Source of the DNA: Candidatus Thorarchaeota archaeon
GTDB taxonomy: Archaea; Asgardarchaeota; Thorarchaeia; Thorarchaeales; Thorarchaeaceae
Length of the DNA stretch: 11,452 nucleotides
Reading direction: 5' to 3'
Assembly: GCA_016839345.1 (NCBI GenBank)
Contig: JAEOUL010000272.1
Coordinates: forward strand, 1 to 11,452
The notes under the pieces were generated by a model. That model did no database searches. It had not been told where the DNA came from and saw nothing but the letters and a program-made list of their open reading frames with translations. A program made the position numbers and the translations under genes. Each line of letters opens with the position of its first letter. Positions within the stretch are counted from its first letter, which is position 1. Of the stretch, positions 4,853 through 11,452 are shown piece after piece.

Positions 4853-6652
4853 CTACTTGACAGTCCTAACAATTTTGGATTGAGCAATGAGAGTTCTGAT
4901 TTTCTCTGATTTCGGAAGGAGATCTTCCTCGTTCTCGTGTAAAATCATGAGAGCTCCAATGTGATTTCCTGCGTTGAGAGCTCTAACCAGGGAAACTAGT
5001 GCAACCATCACCTCATCTTGAGTTGACATGGCAATTTCATCCATCATTTTGATAGTCATATTGATAGGTCTCTTCTTCTCAGGGATATGCATAAACCGTG
5101 TATCGAACACCGTGAAGAGATCCTCAAAAGCTTCCTTCAACTCTTTGGCTTCCTTGAAACCATCAGCTGATTTACCCAATAATTCGATTGCTTTGTCAAT
5201 CATATCGGATGAATTTGTTTCAAGTGCCTCCAAACCTGCGGTACGAATCCAAATTGTTGCTAGTTCAGGAACTCCAAGTTCCTGATAATACTCGGCGGCA
5301 TTCTCGGCTTTCTCACTTGCCATCCAGTGGAATGATTCATGCCTATCAGCATCACCAAGATTCATGGCACATGAAGCTGCTTTACTATAGAGCTTAGACC
5401 CACTCTCTGGGTCTCCTGATGTAGATGATTCATCTGCGAGTTCAACATAAAGTTCGAGTGCGGTTTCTATGTGTTTCATTGCCTCTGATTCTTTACCTGA
5501 TTCCATTAGAACTTCAGCAGCTTCCTCTAGCGCAACCGCCTGTTGTTCTTTGTTTCCAGCTTCACTTTCTTTCGAAGCCTCTTTCAAATAGTGATCTATA
5601 ACTTGTTTGTATAATTGTTCTGAATCTTCACTTGCTCCCCACTTCTCTAGACACATGGCTTGGAATCTATAATACTTCATCTCCGATTCTGTATCGTGAC
5701 GTGTCTTGGCTTTCGCTGCAAGTTCTCCAAAGAGATCGTTTCCTCGTTTGAATGCCCATTTTGCCTTCATTGGACGACCAATCTCGAGAAACATATTTCC
5801 TCCCTTGACAAGAAGTGGAGCCACAGCTTCAGGTGCTCCTTGAGTCTTCAAATATGCTTCAGCTGCCTTGGACATTGCTTGATTCCTAGCTGATGTCAAT
5901 CTCTGAAGTTTGTAAGACTCTTGAGCTGCATCGTAGATATTACCCGCTTTCTCAAAGAGTTCTGCAGCTTCGTAAAGTTCTCCAGCTTCCATCATTATTC
6001 TTGCCGCTTCTGTTGATTCTCCTGTATCCATGATTTGAGCAGCCTCAGCAAGTGCATTTCCCGCGGATAAGAAGTCGCCATTCTTCTTAGCAATTTCAGC
6101 CCATCTACGAGAAAGACGTGCAGCTCGATCATTGATACGTTCGCCAAGCTCATCATCACCTGCAGTATAATACAACCGACTTACTTTCCGAAGTAGGCTG
6201 ACTGCACTAGCATAATCTTCCTCCTCTTCTTTGATATCTGCGAGGTTTTCAAGAGCATCTGCAGCCTTGATGTTTAGCTCTTGCTTTTCTTCGTCTGAAG
6301 CAAAGTCTTGGGCTCTGAAGTAGAAATCTGCGGCTTTCTTGTACTCTGTGGCTTCTTCTGCAAGTTTTGCCGCCTCTTTGTTTACTCGCACGATTTCTTG
6401 ATAGACACTCGGTTCTTGGGGAAGACGAATCAGCATTAGAGTGGCATTATCAAAAGCCTTGAAGCTTTCGTTTGCATCATAAAGGTCCCTGAAAACTAGA
6501 GCAGCCTCTTCAAAGATTTTAGCGGCTTGTTCATATTCCTCTTTATCAGATAATCTGCTTGCGGCTGCTAGGAGTAATTTCACACCAACCTCCTTGTTAC
6601 CCTCGTGAAGTGCACTTCTGGCCTCTTTCAGTATATCTTTATCTGACGTCAA
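4853..6652 (-). CDS. Large TPR/SNAP-like alpha-solenoid protein
   Basis: A 599-residue, acidic, alanine- and glutamate-rich protein made almost wholly of helix pairs. Repeating units resembling tetratricopeptide repeats can be seen at about 38-71 (EYEQAAKIFEEAALVF), 103-140, 146-165, 192-210, 216-270, 285-312, 371-405 and 415-460. The spacing, with aromatic residues after AA pairs (AADFYFRA, AAELFEKAGNIYDAA), recalls alpha-SNAP-type solenoids, but I cannot establish that relationship by eye. The last 100 residues are helical and less repetitive. No signal peptide, membrane helix or catalytic motif is seen, so a cytosolic scaffold is likely. The TTG start at 6652 has GGGTG four bases upstream; no other start lies near. 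It is first in a leftward pair with the YjbQ-family gene and diverges from the Gfo/Idh gene. Confidence 0.8.
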   Translation of the reverse strand: MTSDKDILKEARSALHEGNKEVGVKLLLAAASRLSDKEEYEQAAKIFEEAALVFRDLYDANESFKAFDNATLMLIRLPQEPSVYQEIVRVNKEAAKLAEEATEYKKAADFYFRAQDFASDEEKQELNIKAADALENLADIKEEEEDYASAVSLLRKVSRLYYTAGDDELGERINDRAARLSRRWAEIAKKNGDFLSAGNALAEAAQIMDTGESTEAARIMMEAGELYEAAELFEKAGNIYDAAQESYKLQRLTSARNQAMSKAAEAYLKTQGAPEAVAPLLVKGGNMFLEIGRPMKAKWAFKRGNDLFGELAAKAKTRHDTESEMKYYRFQAMCLEKWGASEDSEQLYKQVIDHYLKEASKESEAGNKEQQAVALEEAAEVLMESGKESEAMKHIETALELYVELADESSTSGDPESGSKLYSKAASCAMNLGDADRHESFHWMASEKAENAAEYYQELGVPELATIWIRTAGLEALETNSSDMIDKAIELLGKSADGFKEAKELKEAFEDLFTVFDTRFMHIPEKKRPINMTIKMMDEIAMSTQDEVMVALVSLVRALNAGNHIGALMILHENEEDLLPKSEKIRTLIAQSKIVRTVK

Positions 6653-6758
6653 TATACACCCACTTCAATATCTATGATATGCTGCAATGTTGTTTGATTC
6701 ATATCCTTCATAACAGTTGTCGTAATGATTCCCTATCTTCACTGCATTTCTCAGAACA

Positions 6759-6767
6759 CTAAAATAC
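6759..6767 (+). promoter_or_regulatory. Probable TATA box of the Gfo/Idh-type gene
   Basis: CTAAAATAC within the 151-bp divergent region (6653-6803) would direct transcription from about 6788-6792, leaving a leader of only 12-16 bases before the TTG at 6804. That suits the lack of a good ribosome binding site there. For the opposite gene, candidate TATA-like stretches lie near 6672-6683 and 6698-6707, neither convincing. Confidence 0.35.
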
Positions 6768-6803
6768 GAACGTGCCAAAAGATTGATTGGTAGTTGACAC
6801 CCA

Positions 6804-7910
6804 TTGAGCGGTGAAGCAGGACTTCGAATAGGTCTCATCGGGATTGGGAAGACTGGGAGGAAACACCTCTCAGCATTAACAGCAATCAAGAACTCAGGAC
6901 TTCTTGGACTTGAGATTACTGCAATATGTGATACTGACGAATCTAAAGCAAAGAAGTTCGCACAGGAATTTGGTGTACCTGTGTTTTATGACAACCATGA
7001 AGATTTAGTTAATGATGAGAAAGTGGACATTGTTTATGTTTGCGCTCCAACAAGTAAGCATAGAGATATGGTAAAAGCTGCAGCTCGAGCAAAGAAAGCG
7101 GTCTATTGTGAAAAACCCTTGGCTCATAGTGCTCCTCAAGTGCGAGAAATCAATGCAGTTTCTATAGATTCCTCTGTCAAAACTGGTGCTGGTCTCATTT
7201 TACGATATGATCCATTCCTGCTATATGCTAAGAATCTCATTGAGAAATATGATTTTGGAAAACCCCACCTTGCTCACATTCGGAATGACCAACGATTCCC
7301 GCTGGATAAGGAAGATTATACACAATGGCGAGGTGAAAACTCTGTTCTAGGTGGGGGCATATTGCTTGAGCAGTGTATTCAAGACATAGATATTTTGAAC
7401 TGGTTCTTTGGTGATGTTGTCAGCGTCTATGCACAGGTGGGTTTCTTCACTGAACGTGGTTTTGAGGACCAAGCATCTTTAGTAATGAAACATAAAGATG
7501 GTACATCAAGTTCAATTGATGCTGTGTGGCATTCAGTAGAACGTCCTGATGAAAGAAACATCGAGTTCTTTTTTGATAAAGGCTACATTCGGATAACGCT
7601 AGAATCTGGTAATAACTTTCTAGACTACCATCTTCAAGGTACAGGTCCAGTTCGGATTCGCTCAGAAAATGTTGAAGATGTACTTCTCAACCATCTAGGC
7701 ATATCCTCAAAAAATAAAGCACTCGAGGTTCGTGAACCTTTGGTTGATCCTGGCATTAATCGACACGCCGCCTTAAGTTACGCATTCCTCAAAGCTATCT
7801 TGTCTAATGAAACACCTTCTCCTAACTTTCAAGATGCTGTTGCAGCACATCAAATTGTAGATGCTGCATATGAATCTGCTAGCAAGGGAAGTCCAATTGA
7901 TGTGCTCTAA
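6804..7910 (+). CDS. Gfo/Idh/MocA-family NAD(P)-dependent oxidoreductase
   Basis: A 368-residue dehydrogenase/reductase of the family that acts mostly on sugars, inositols and related polyols. The N-terminal Rossmann domain has GLIGIGKTGRKH (10-21), an acidic CDTD (42-45) at the end of the second strand, which would favour NAD(H), and CEKPLAH (102-108) with the conserved EKP lysine. The C-terminal alpha/beta domain starts near 125; GGGILLEQCIQDIDIL (183-198) is the family's substrate-site motif. The histidine normally found before DID is Gln193 here, so catalysis or substrate may be altered. The start is TTG at 6804, because TGA at 6795 closes the frame and the Rossmann strand follows immediately; the ribosome binding site is weak. 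The CrtI-like gene begins 49 bases downstream, so a two-gene operon is likely. The substrate cannot be assigned. Confidence 0.88.
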   Translation: MSGEAGLRIGLIGIGKTGRKHLSALTAIKNSGLLGLEITAICDTDESKAKKFAQEFGVPVFYDNHEDLVNDEKVDIVYVCAPTSKHRDMVKAAARAKKAVYCEKPLAHSAPQVREINAVSIDSSVKTGAGLILRYDPFLLYAKNLIEKYDFGKPHLAHIRNDQRFPLDKEDYTQWRGENSVLGGGILLEQCIQDIDILNWFFGDVVSVYAQVGFFTERGFEDQASLVMKHKDGTSSSIDAVWHSVERPDERNIEFFFDKGYIRITLESGNNFLDYHLQGTGPVRIRSENVEDVLLNHLGISSKNKALEVREPLVDPGINRHAALSYAFLKAILSNETPSPNFQDAVAAHQIVDAAYESASKGSPIDVL

Positions 7911-7959
7911 AGTAACTTTGGACATCCTTAAGTAGCAAAACCTCTGAATCGGGTCAGGC

Positions 7960-9327
7960 ATGAAGCAGATTTCTCTCGACCAAGTGGACCCATCACAATA
8001 TGACGTAGTCATTGCAGGTGGAGGTGCAGGTGGCTTACTAACTGCTCTTGCACTAACAGCAGAGGGAAAGAGAGTATTAGTGCTAGAGAAAGCTAACCGT
8101 CTAGGTGGTGTTTGGCATAGTTACTGGATCAATGGATATCGTGTAGATCAGGGGCTTCATGTCATTACACGAGTGACACGCGGTGCTTTTGTTAGGTTTT
8201 TGAAGAGTTATCTCTCCCCACCTCCAGAATTTGTGCTCCATGAAGGCTGGGAGTTCCGTGTTCATGACAAAATTGGTACAATACCTTCTAGTGTAGGTGA
8301 AACACTACGTTGGCCGCTCACAGGTTGGAGAGGTCGTCTTGGTCTACTGAAAATTGGCGCAAAAATCAAGACCATGAAGCTCGAGGAGATGAAGACGTAC
8401 AAGGACATCTCGTTTCTAGAATTCATGCAGTCTAGGGGTGCAACAAACCAGGTCATGCTGGACGTGATGCAGAGTGCAATCTACATGGCTACAGGCGTTC
8501 CAATCACCGAAGCCTCCGCCTATGAGGCTCTCAGGACGCTGAAGGATACTGACAAGGAGTCCTCAAAGCTGGGTTCTGCCAAGAGACTCATTCTTGGCTC
8601 AGGTGAGTATGATGAGGGTTATGTCATTGGTGGCATGGAGGGTATCATCAAGAGTGTGATAGACACCATAGATGGCGACTATGTGCTCAATGCTCCAGTG
8701 GAACATATTCACGAGCAAGATGGTGTTGTCACAGGTTGCACAGTTTCTGGAAAGGTCATCTCACACTCCAAGATCGTGAGTAACATGCCTCTCTGGACCA
8801 TGCCTGAAATAGTTCAATCGGAAAATGATGAAACTCTCGAGTTCTTCAAGAACTGGAGTAACATGAGACCAACTCATGGAATCACTCTCTGGTTGGGTCT
8901 TAGCAAACCCGTCATCGGAGACCGGAAGAACAGGGTCCTTGTCCATCCCAATCCCAACCGTTGGATTGTATCAATATCAAGCTTTGATCCAAGTTGTGCT
9001 CCGGAGGGCAAGGAGCTTGTAGCCATTGCCATGATGACAATCCCTGGAAAGAGCAAGGAAGAGATGATTGAGATCATGAAGGGCAATGGTCTGGAAAAGT
9101 ATCATCCTGGAATACTCGACCATGTCGAGATAGAACATGTCCAAATGTCCTATGCCACTCGTGCTGCACTGATTCCAGGTCAGACTGACCTTGACCGCCC
9201 TGGACCGAGGACACCCATCAAGGGTCTCTACATTGTTGGGACAGACACTGCAGGATCTGGAGTAGGCCTCCAGCAGGCTGCACAGTCTGCAGATGGAGTG
9301 GTGCATGCACTTCTTGCTGATCTCTGA
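7960..9327 (+). CDS. CrtI/phytoene-desaturase-like FAD-dependent oxidoreductase
   Basis: A 455-residue flavoprotein of the amine-oxidase/phytoene-dehydrogenase superfamily. The N-terminus has the FAD-binding GGGAGG (20-25) after VVIA, Glu43 for the ribose (VLVLEKANRLGGVWHS), and a DQGLHVI segment (63-69). The C-terminus has the second FAD signature, GLYIVGTDTAGSGVGLQQAAQSADG (about 422-446), typical of CrtI-like desaturases, isomerases and related saturases. A polyisoprenoid or other lipid substrate is the family-based guess. ATG at 7960 starts just before the first strand; only a weak AGG-type site precedes it. No membrane helix is evident. Base composition changes within the gene: by hand count about 46% G+C near its start and 49-50% from about 8400 on, against about 41% in the gene before it, with more AAG and CTG/CTC codons. 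Likely co-transcribed with the Gfo/Idh gene. Confidence 0.85.
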   Translation: MKQISLDQVDPSQYDVVIAGGGAGGLLTALALTAEGKRVLVLEKANRLGGVWHSYWINGYRVDQGLHVITRVTRGAFVRFLKSYLSPPPEFVLHEGWEFRVHDKIGTIPSSVGETLRWPLTGWRGRLGLLKIGAKIKTMKLEEMKTYKDISFLEFMQSRGATNQVMLDVMQSAIYMATGVPITEASAYEALRTLKDTDKESSKLGSAKRLILGSGEYDEGYVIGGMEGIIKSVIDTIDGDYVLNAPVEHIHEQDGVVTGCTVSGKVISHSKIVSNMPLWTMPEIVQSENDETLEFFKNWSNMRPTHGITLWLGLSKPVIGDRKNRVLVHPNPNRWIVSISSFDPSCAPEGKELVAIAMMTIPGKSKEEMIEIMKGNGLEKYHPGILDHVEIEHVQMSYATRAALIPGQTDLDRPGPRTPIKGLYIVGTDTAGSGVGLQQAAQSADGVVHALLADL

Positions 9328-9356
9328 TTCAGCAAGAACATCATGTAGACTGTCTG

Positions 9357-10067
9357 CTATGCAAACGGGTCCAATGTTGCTCCGTTCAGGAGCTTTTCTG
9401 CTGCAGTTGGAGCTCCATGATCAATCAAAATTTGAGCCAGTTCTCTCTTAGTCCTTATATGACAATCAACATTCTCGTCGTAAACTGCTTGTGCTGCCTT
9501 CGCGAGGTATCCTATCCCTGCTACCTCGTCTAGATAGTACCTTAGAATGGCCCATTCTTTCATGTTGTCTGGCTCTCTTTCTAGCATCTTTCCTATGTTG
9601 ATAATGCTTTTCGAAAACTCGCCAGGCTGTCGAGCTTTTGCTTTAATCCATTCCTGACTTCGAGGAATATACTGATCCACTATTTGACGACGCTCCCATT
9701 CCACAGATATTCTCCTGTTTCTTGTCCTTTCTAGTTTCACCAACGAGAAGTAACCAAAAGCTACAAGAACCAATTTCTCTGGCAAATCCTTGAACATTCT
9801 CCTGAGTTCGTCAGCATTTGGGAATTCATCAGAAATCGTAGAAATGACAAACTCTCTCTTGTCTTTGATTCCTCCAGATTTCACAATATTCCTTACTCTT
9901 TGATACAGTCCCTTATCGGCTATCTTTCCTTCGACTTCCTCGAGTTGATTAAGCCTAACCAGAAATTCATTATCATCTGGTGAATAGTTCATAAACCAAT
10001 GAAGGGGCAAGCTAATTATTTTCCGAAGTAACTGTAGAAAGTCCTTTTGATCATCATCAAGTGTCAT
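9357..10067 (-). CDS. Helical protein of unknown function (236 aa)
   Basis: I do not recognise a family. The predicted soluble protein is mostly helical and charged. It begins MTLDDDQKDFLQLLRKII, has a hydrophobic aromatic patch (LPLHWFMNY, about 21-29), a central conserved-looking stretch (DLPEKLVLVAFGYFSLVKLERTRNRR, about 93-118), and an alanine-rich end (LAKAAQAVYDE ... LAQILIDHGAPTAAEKLL) that reads like one or two TPR- or ankyrin-like helix pairs. The ATG at 10067 is chosen over the GTG at 10082, because GAGGAG sits seven bases upstream of it (10075-10080), partly inside the longer reading. It is transcribed leftward from the region shared with porG, where a CTAAATT at about 10116-10123 may be its TATA element, and converges on the CrtI-like gene with a 29-bp gap. 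Confidence 0.65.
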   Translation of the reverse strand: MTLDDDQKDFLQLLRKIISLPLHWFMNYSPDDNEFLVRLNQLEEVEGKIADKGLYQRVRNIVKSGGIKDKREFVISTISDEFPNADELRRMFKDLPEKLVLVAFGYFSLVKLERTRNRRISVEWERRQIVDQYIPRSQEWIKAKARQPGEFSKSIINIGKMLEREPDNMKEWAILRYYLDEVAGIGYLAKAAQAVYDENVDCHIRTKRELAQILIDHGAPTAAEKLLNGATLDPFA

Positions 10068-10213
10068 GATTGGACTCCTCACAATTCCTCGAATGAAGAT
10101 TGTGATAAGAGTACCGAATTTAGAGTCTGTCCATGTAGCAAGAACGTAAAGGTTATGTTTGACCGTTGCCGCGCAAGGCTTAGCAACTTAACTGTTCTCA
10201 GGAGTCATTCATA

Positions 10214-10765
10214 TTGATAGAAATCAGATGGCATGGAAGAGGTGGGCAGGGTGGCGTAACATCAGCCGAACTGCTAGCGAAGGCTGCTTACATAGATGGA
10301 TACAAGGGAGTGCAAGCGTTTCCCTACTTTGGAGCCGAACGTAGAGGCGCCCCTGTTAAAGCATTTACACGAATTGATGACGAAGAGATTAATGTTAGAA
10401 GCCAAGTCTACACTCCTGATGTGGTGGCTGTTCTTGATTCTACGATTCTTGAGCTAATCGATGTGACTGAGGGACTAGTCGAAAATGGGAAAGTTATTGT
10501 TAACACACCAAAAAGTCCCAGTGAGATTAATTTACCAAAAGGTCACATATACACCTATGATGGTACTGGCATCGCTCTAAGGAATGGGCTATTAGTTGGA
10601 GGATTACCTGTCATCAATACTACTATGCTTGGTGCGATTGCTAAAGCTACAGGTCTTGTGAAGCTGAAAACAGTACAGAAAGTCATTTGTGAAAACTGGG
10701 CTGGAAAAGTGGGGGAGCGAAACGCCCAAGGTGCAAAGGAAGCATATGATTCCTGCAAAGACTGA
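10214..10765 (+). CDS. porG: 2-oxoacid:ferredoxin oxidoreductase gamma subunit (pyruvate type)
   Basis: Gamma subunit of a pyruvate- or 2-oxoacid-ferredoxin oxidoreductase, which oxidises 2-oxoacids to acyl-CoA with ferredoxin as acceptor. The 183 residues match the family throughout: GRGGQGGVTSAELLAKA (8-24), then FPYFGAERRGAPVKAFTRI (36-54), the most diagnostic stretch, and VINTTMLGAIAKATG near 133-147. Length is normal. The TTG at 10214 is supported by CAGGAG at 10199-10204 and by the conserved start IEIRWHGRGG. The delta, alpha and beta subunit genes, often adjacent, are absent: the next gene converges nine bases away and the previous one is divergent. The enzyme's specificity (pyruvate, isovalerate, 2-oxoglutarate or a shared gamma) cannot be read from gamma alone. 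Confidence 0.88.
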   Translation: MIEIRWHGRGGQGGVTSAELLAKAAYIDGYKGVQAFPYFGAERRGAPVKAFTRIDDEEINVRSQVYTPDVVAVLDSTILELIDVTEGLVENGKVIVNTPKSPSEINLPKGHIYTYDGTGIALRNGLLVGGLPVINTTMLGAIAKATGLVKLKTVQKVICENWAGKVGERNAQGAKEAYDSCKD

Positions 10766-10774
10766 GTCTCTTAG

Positions 10775-11452
10775 TTAAGCGTACATTCTCTCGTAACCCG
10801 GACGCCCGCCGGGTTGCTGTCTACGCATTCCATCAACCTGTTGGGCCATTTCTTCCATCCTACGACGAATCTCTACCGCACTCTCTTTTAATCCTTCGAC
10901 ATCAACACCTACATCATATAATCTGTTCAAAGCTTGTAATAACTGAACTGCACCTTCAGGATCTGGAACCATTGCTATTGCAGGAGTGAGCAACGCAAAT
11001 CCAACCATTTCTCTACACAGAGTTTCTGAGAGAATCGAGCCAGCAATTCCAGTGATGATACCTTTCGTGAGGATTTCCATTGTATCATCCTCTGCAAGGT
11101 CATTCATCTTTTCTTCTTCTGCAGCGTACAATACCTTGCGGTCTGCAGGAAGTCCTTGAACAGGAATGCCATCAAGAATTACTGTTTCTCTAACTCCCAC
11201 TGTTGCACCCCAATCTAGAAGAGCTGAACTGACCATATAGAGTCCATCATCTGCTACAGGTAGCTCGGCTGTTACAACAAGTAAATTCTTGTCCTTTTTC
11301 CCATAAACTCTGAATGGATGACGAAGTCGACCTTCTTGAAAAACAGCAGCTGATGGCATATAACGAGATCTGACGTGTGCAACCTCTTCCATCTCAAATT
11401 GCTGAATCATTTCTTGAGCCGCAATTGTTCCAACGACTCCAGCTGATGGGAA
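10775..11452 (-). CDS. PAC2-family protein, likely archaeal proteasome assembly chaperone/activator (5' end outside window)
   Basis: The frame stays open to the right edge, so the true start is beyond 11452; about 225 residues are visible. The edge encodes FPSAGVVGTIAAQEM, the PAC2 signature usually seen as GFPGVGLVGSIAA, followed by FEMEEVAHVRSRYMPSAAVFQEGRLRHPFRVY. Family members include human PAC2 and archaeal PbaA/PbaB, which bind the 20S proteasome alpha ring. The last 30 residues form a charged helix (VEIRRRMEEMAQQVDGM), then a flexible Gly/Pro/Gln/Arg stretch ending in Met-Tyr-Ala. That fits the hydrophobic-Tyr-any HbYX tail which docks into alpha-ring pockets, as reported for PbaB. 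Other PAC2-domain proteins (for example, those annotated as ATP-grasp-like) exist, so assignment to a proteasome role is good but not certain. It converges on porG with nine bases between. Confidence 0.85.
   Translation of the reverse strand, partial: FPSAGVVGTIAAQEMIQQFEMEEVAHVRSRYMPSAAVFQEGRLRHPFRVYGKKDKNLLVVTAELPVADDGLYMVSSALLDWGATVGVRETVILDGIPVQGLPADRKVLYAAEEEKMNDLAEDDTMEILTKGIITGIAGSILSETLCREMVGFALLTPAIAMVPDPEGAVQLLQALNRLYDVGVDVEGLKESAVEIRRRMEEMAQQVDGMRRQQPGGRPGYERMYA

Noticed and set aside
7909..7919. AAAGTAACTTT palindrome at the end of the Gfo/Idh gene
   Set aside because: Short, AT-rich and partly over the stop codon; no promoter signal beside it strong enough to support an operator.
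8977..9306. Minus-strand frame of 109 codons opposite the CrtI-like gene
   Set aside because: It lies antisense to the well-supported FAD-binding C-terminus and has no start signal or recognisable motif.
10174..10196. Possible hairpin GTTGC...GCAAC upstream of porG
   Set aside because: Only five base pairs with a long, irregular loop; expected by chance.
1..11452. CRISPR arrays, transposase or integrase genes, toxin-antitoxin pairs
   Set aside because: No spaced short repeats and no protein with such motifs on either strand.

Overview
The window looks like an ordinary chromosomal stretch of an archaeon. It carries an aIF5A with the hypusine motif, a NAD kinase of archaeal type joined to a Nob1-like PIN/zinc-ribbon nuclease, an Lrp/AsnC regulator, a stand-alone porG and a PAC2-family proteasome-chaperone gene. 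GGTGAT- or GGAG-type ribosome binding sites and TATA-like boxes fit. Base composition is moderate, roughly 41-43% G+C in most genes. A long TPR-like solenoid protein and the general gene style make an Asgard (Thorarchaeia-like) source plausible, but that is a guess; only the domain Archaea is well supported.

Layout. 1-1051: ketopantoate reductase (+). 1066-1587: a small four-helix membrane protein gene (-) with its own promoter, bracketed by two direct repeats exactly 500 bp apart. Each repeat has the geometry of the last 23 nt of a tRNA gene (T-loop, 3' half of the T-stem, 3' acceptor strand, discriminator A, CCA), with no intact tRNA beside it. This is the most unexpected structure here: it looks like an attachment-site duplication around a tiny cassette or a remnant of an integrated element. 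1619-2486 (-): aIF5A followed by an Lrp/AsnC regulator, with an 8+8 bp inverted repeat filling the junction. 2487-2631: divergent promoter region with a near-symmetric TATA and a 13-bp palindrome. 2632-4025 (+): nadK and nob1, tightly coupled. 4045-4369 (+): palindrome, then an 89-residue protein of unknown function whose stop abuts the stop of the convergent next gene. 4370-6652 (-): a 599-residue TPR-like protein, then a YjbQ/UPF0047 protein. 6653-6803: divergent promoter region. 6804-9327 (+): a Gfo/Idh/MocA oxidoreductase and a CrtI-like FAD oxidoreductase, probably co-transcribed. 9357-10067 (-): unknown helical protein. 10214-10765 (+): porG without its partner subunits. 10775 to the right edge (-): PAC2 protein, cut by the window, with a C-terminal Met-Tyr-Ala that fits the HbYX proteasome-docking motif.

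The genes do not form one pathway. They are housekeeping modules: translation and ribosome maturation (aIF5A, Nob1), cofactor supply (PanE for CoA, NadK for NADP), ferredoxin-linked 2-oxoacid oxidation (PorG) and proteasome control (PAC2). A less familiar pair of redox enzymes and three proteins of unknown function accompany them. Nine of the thirteen start codons I could locate are GTG or TTG, several with a clear ribosome binding site, so ATG-only gene calling would mis-start this region. No CRISPR array, intact tRNA, rRNA, transposase or integrase gene was seen, and no gene-free stretch exceeds about 150 bp.
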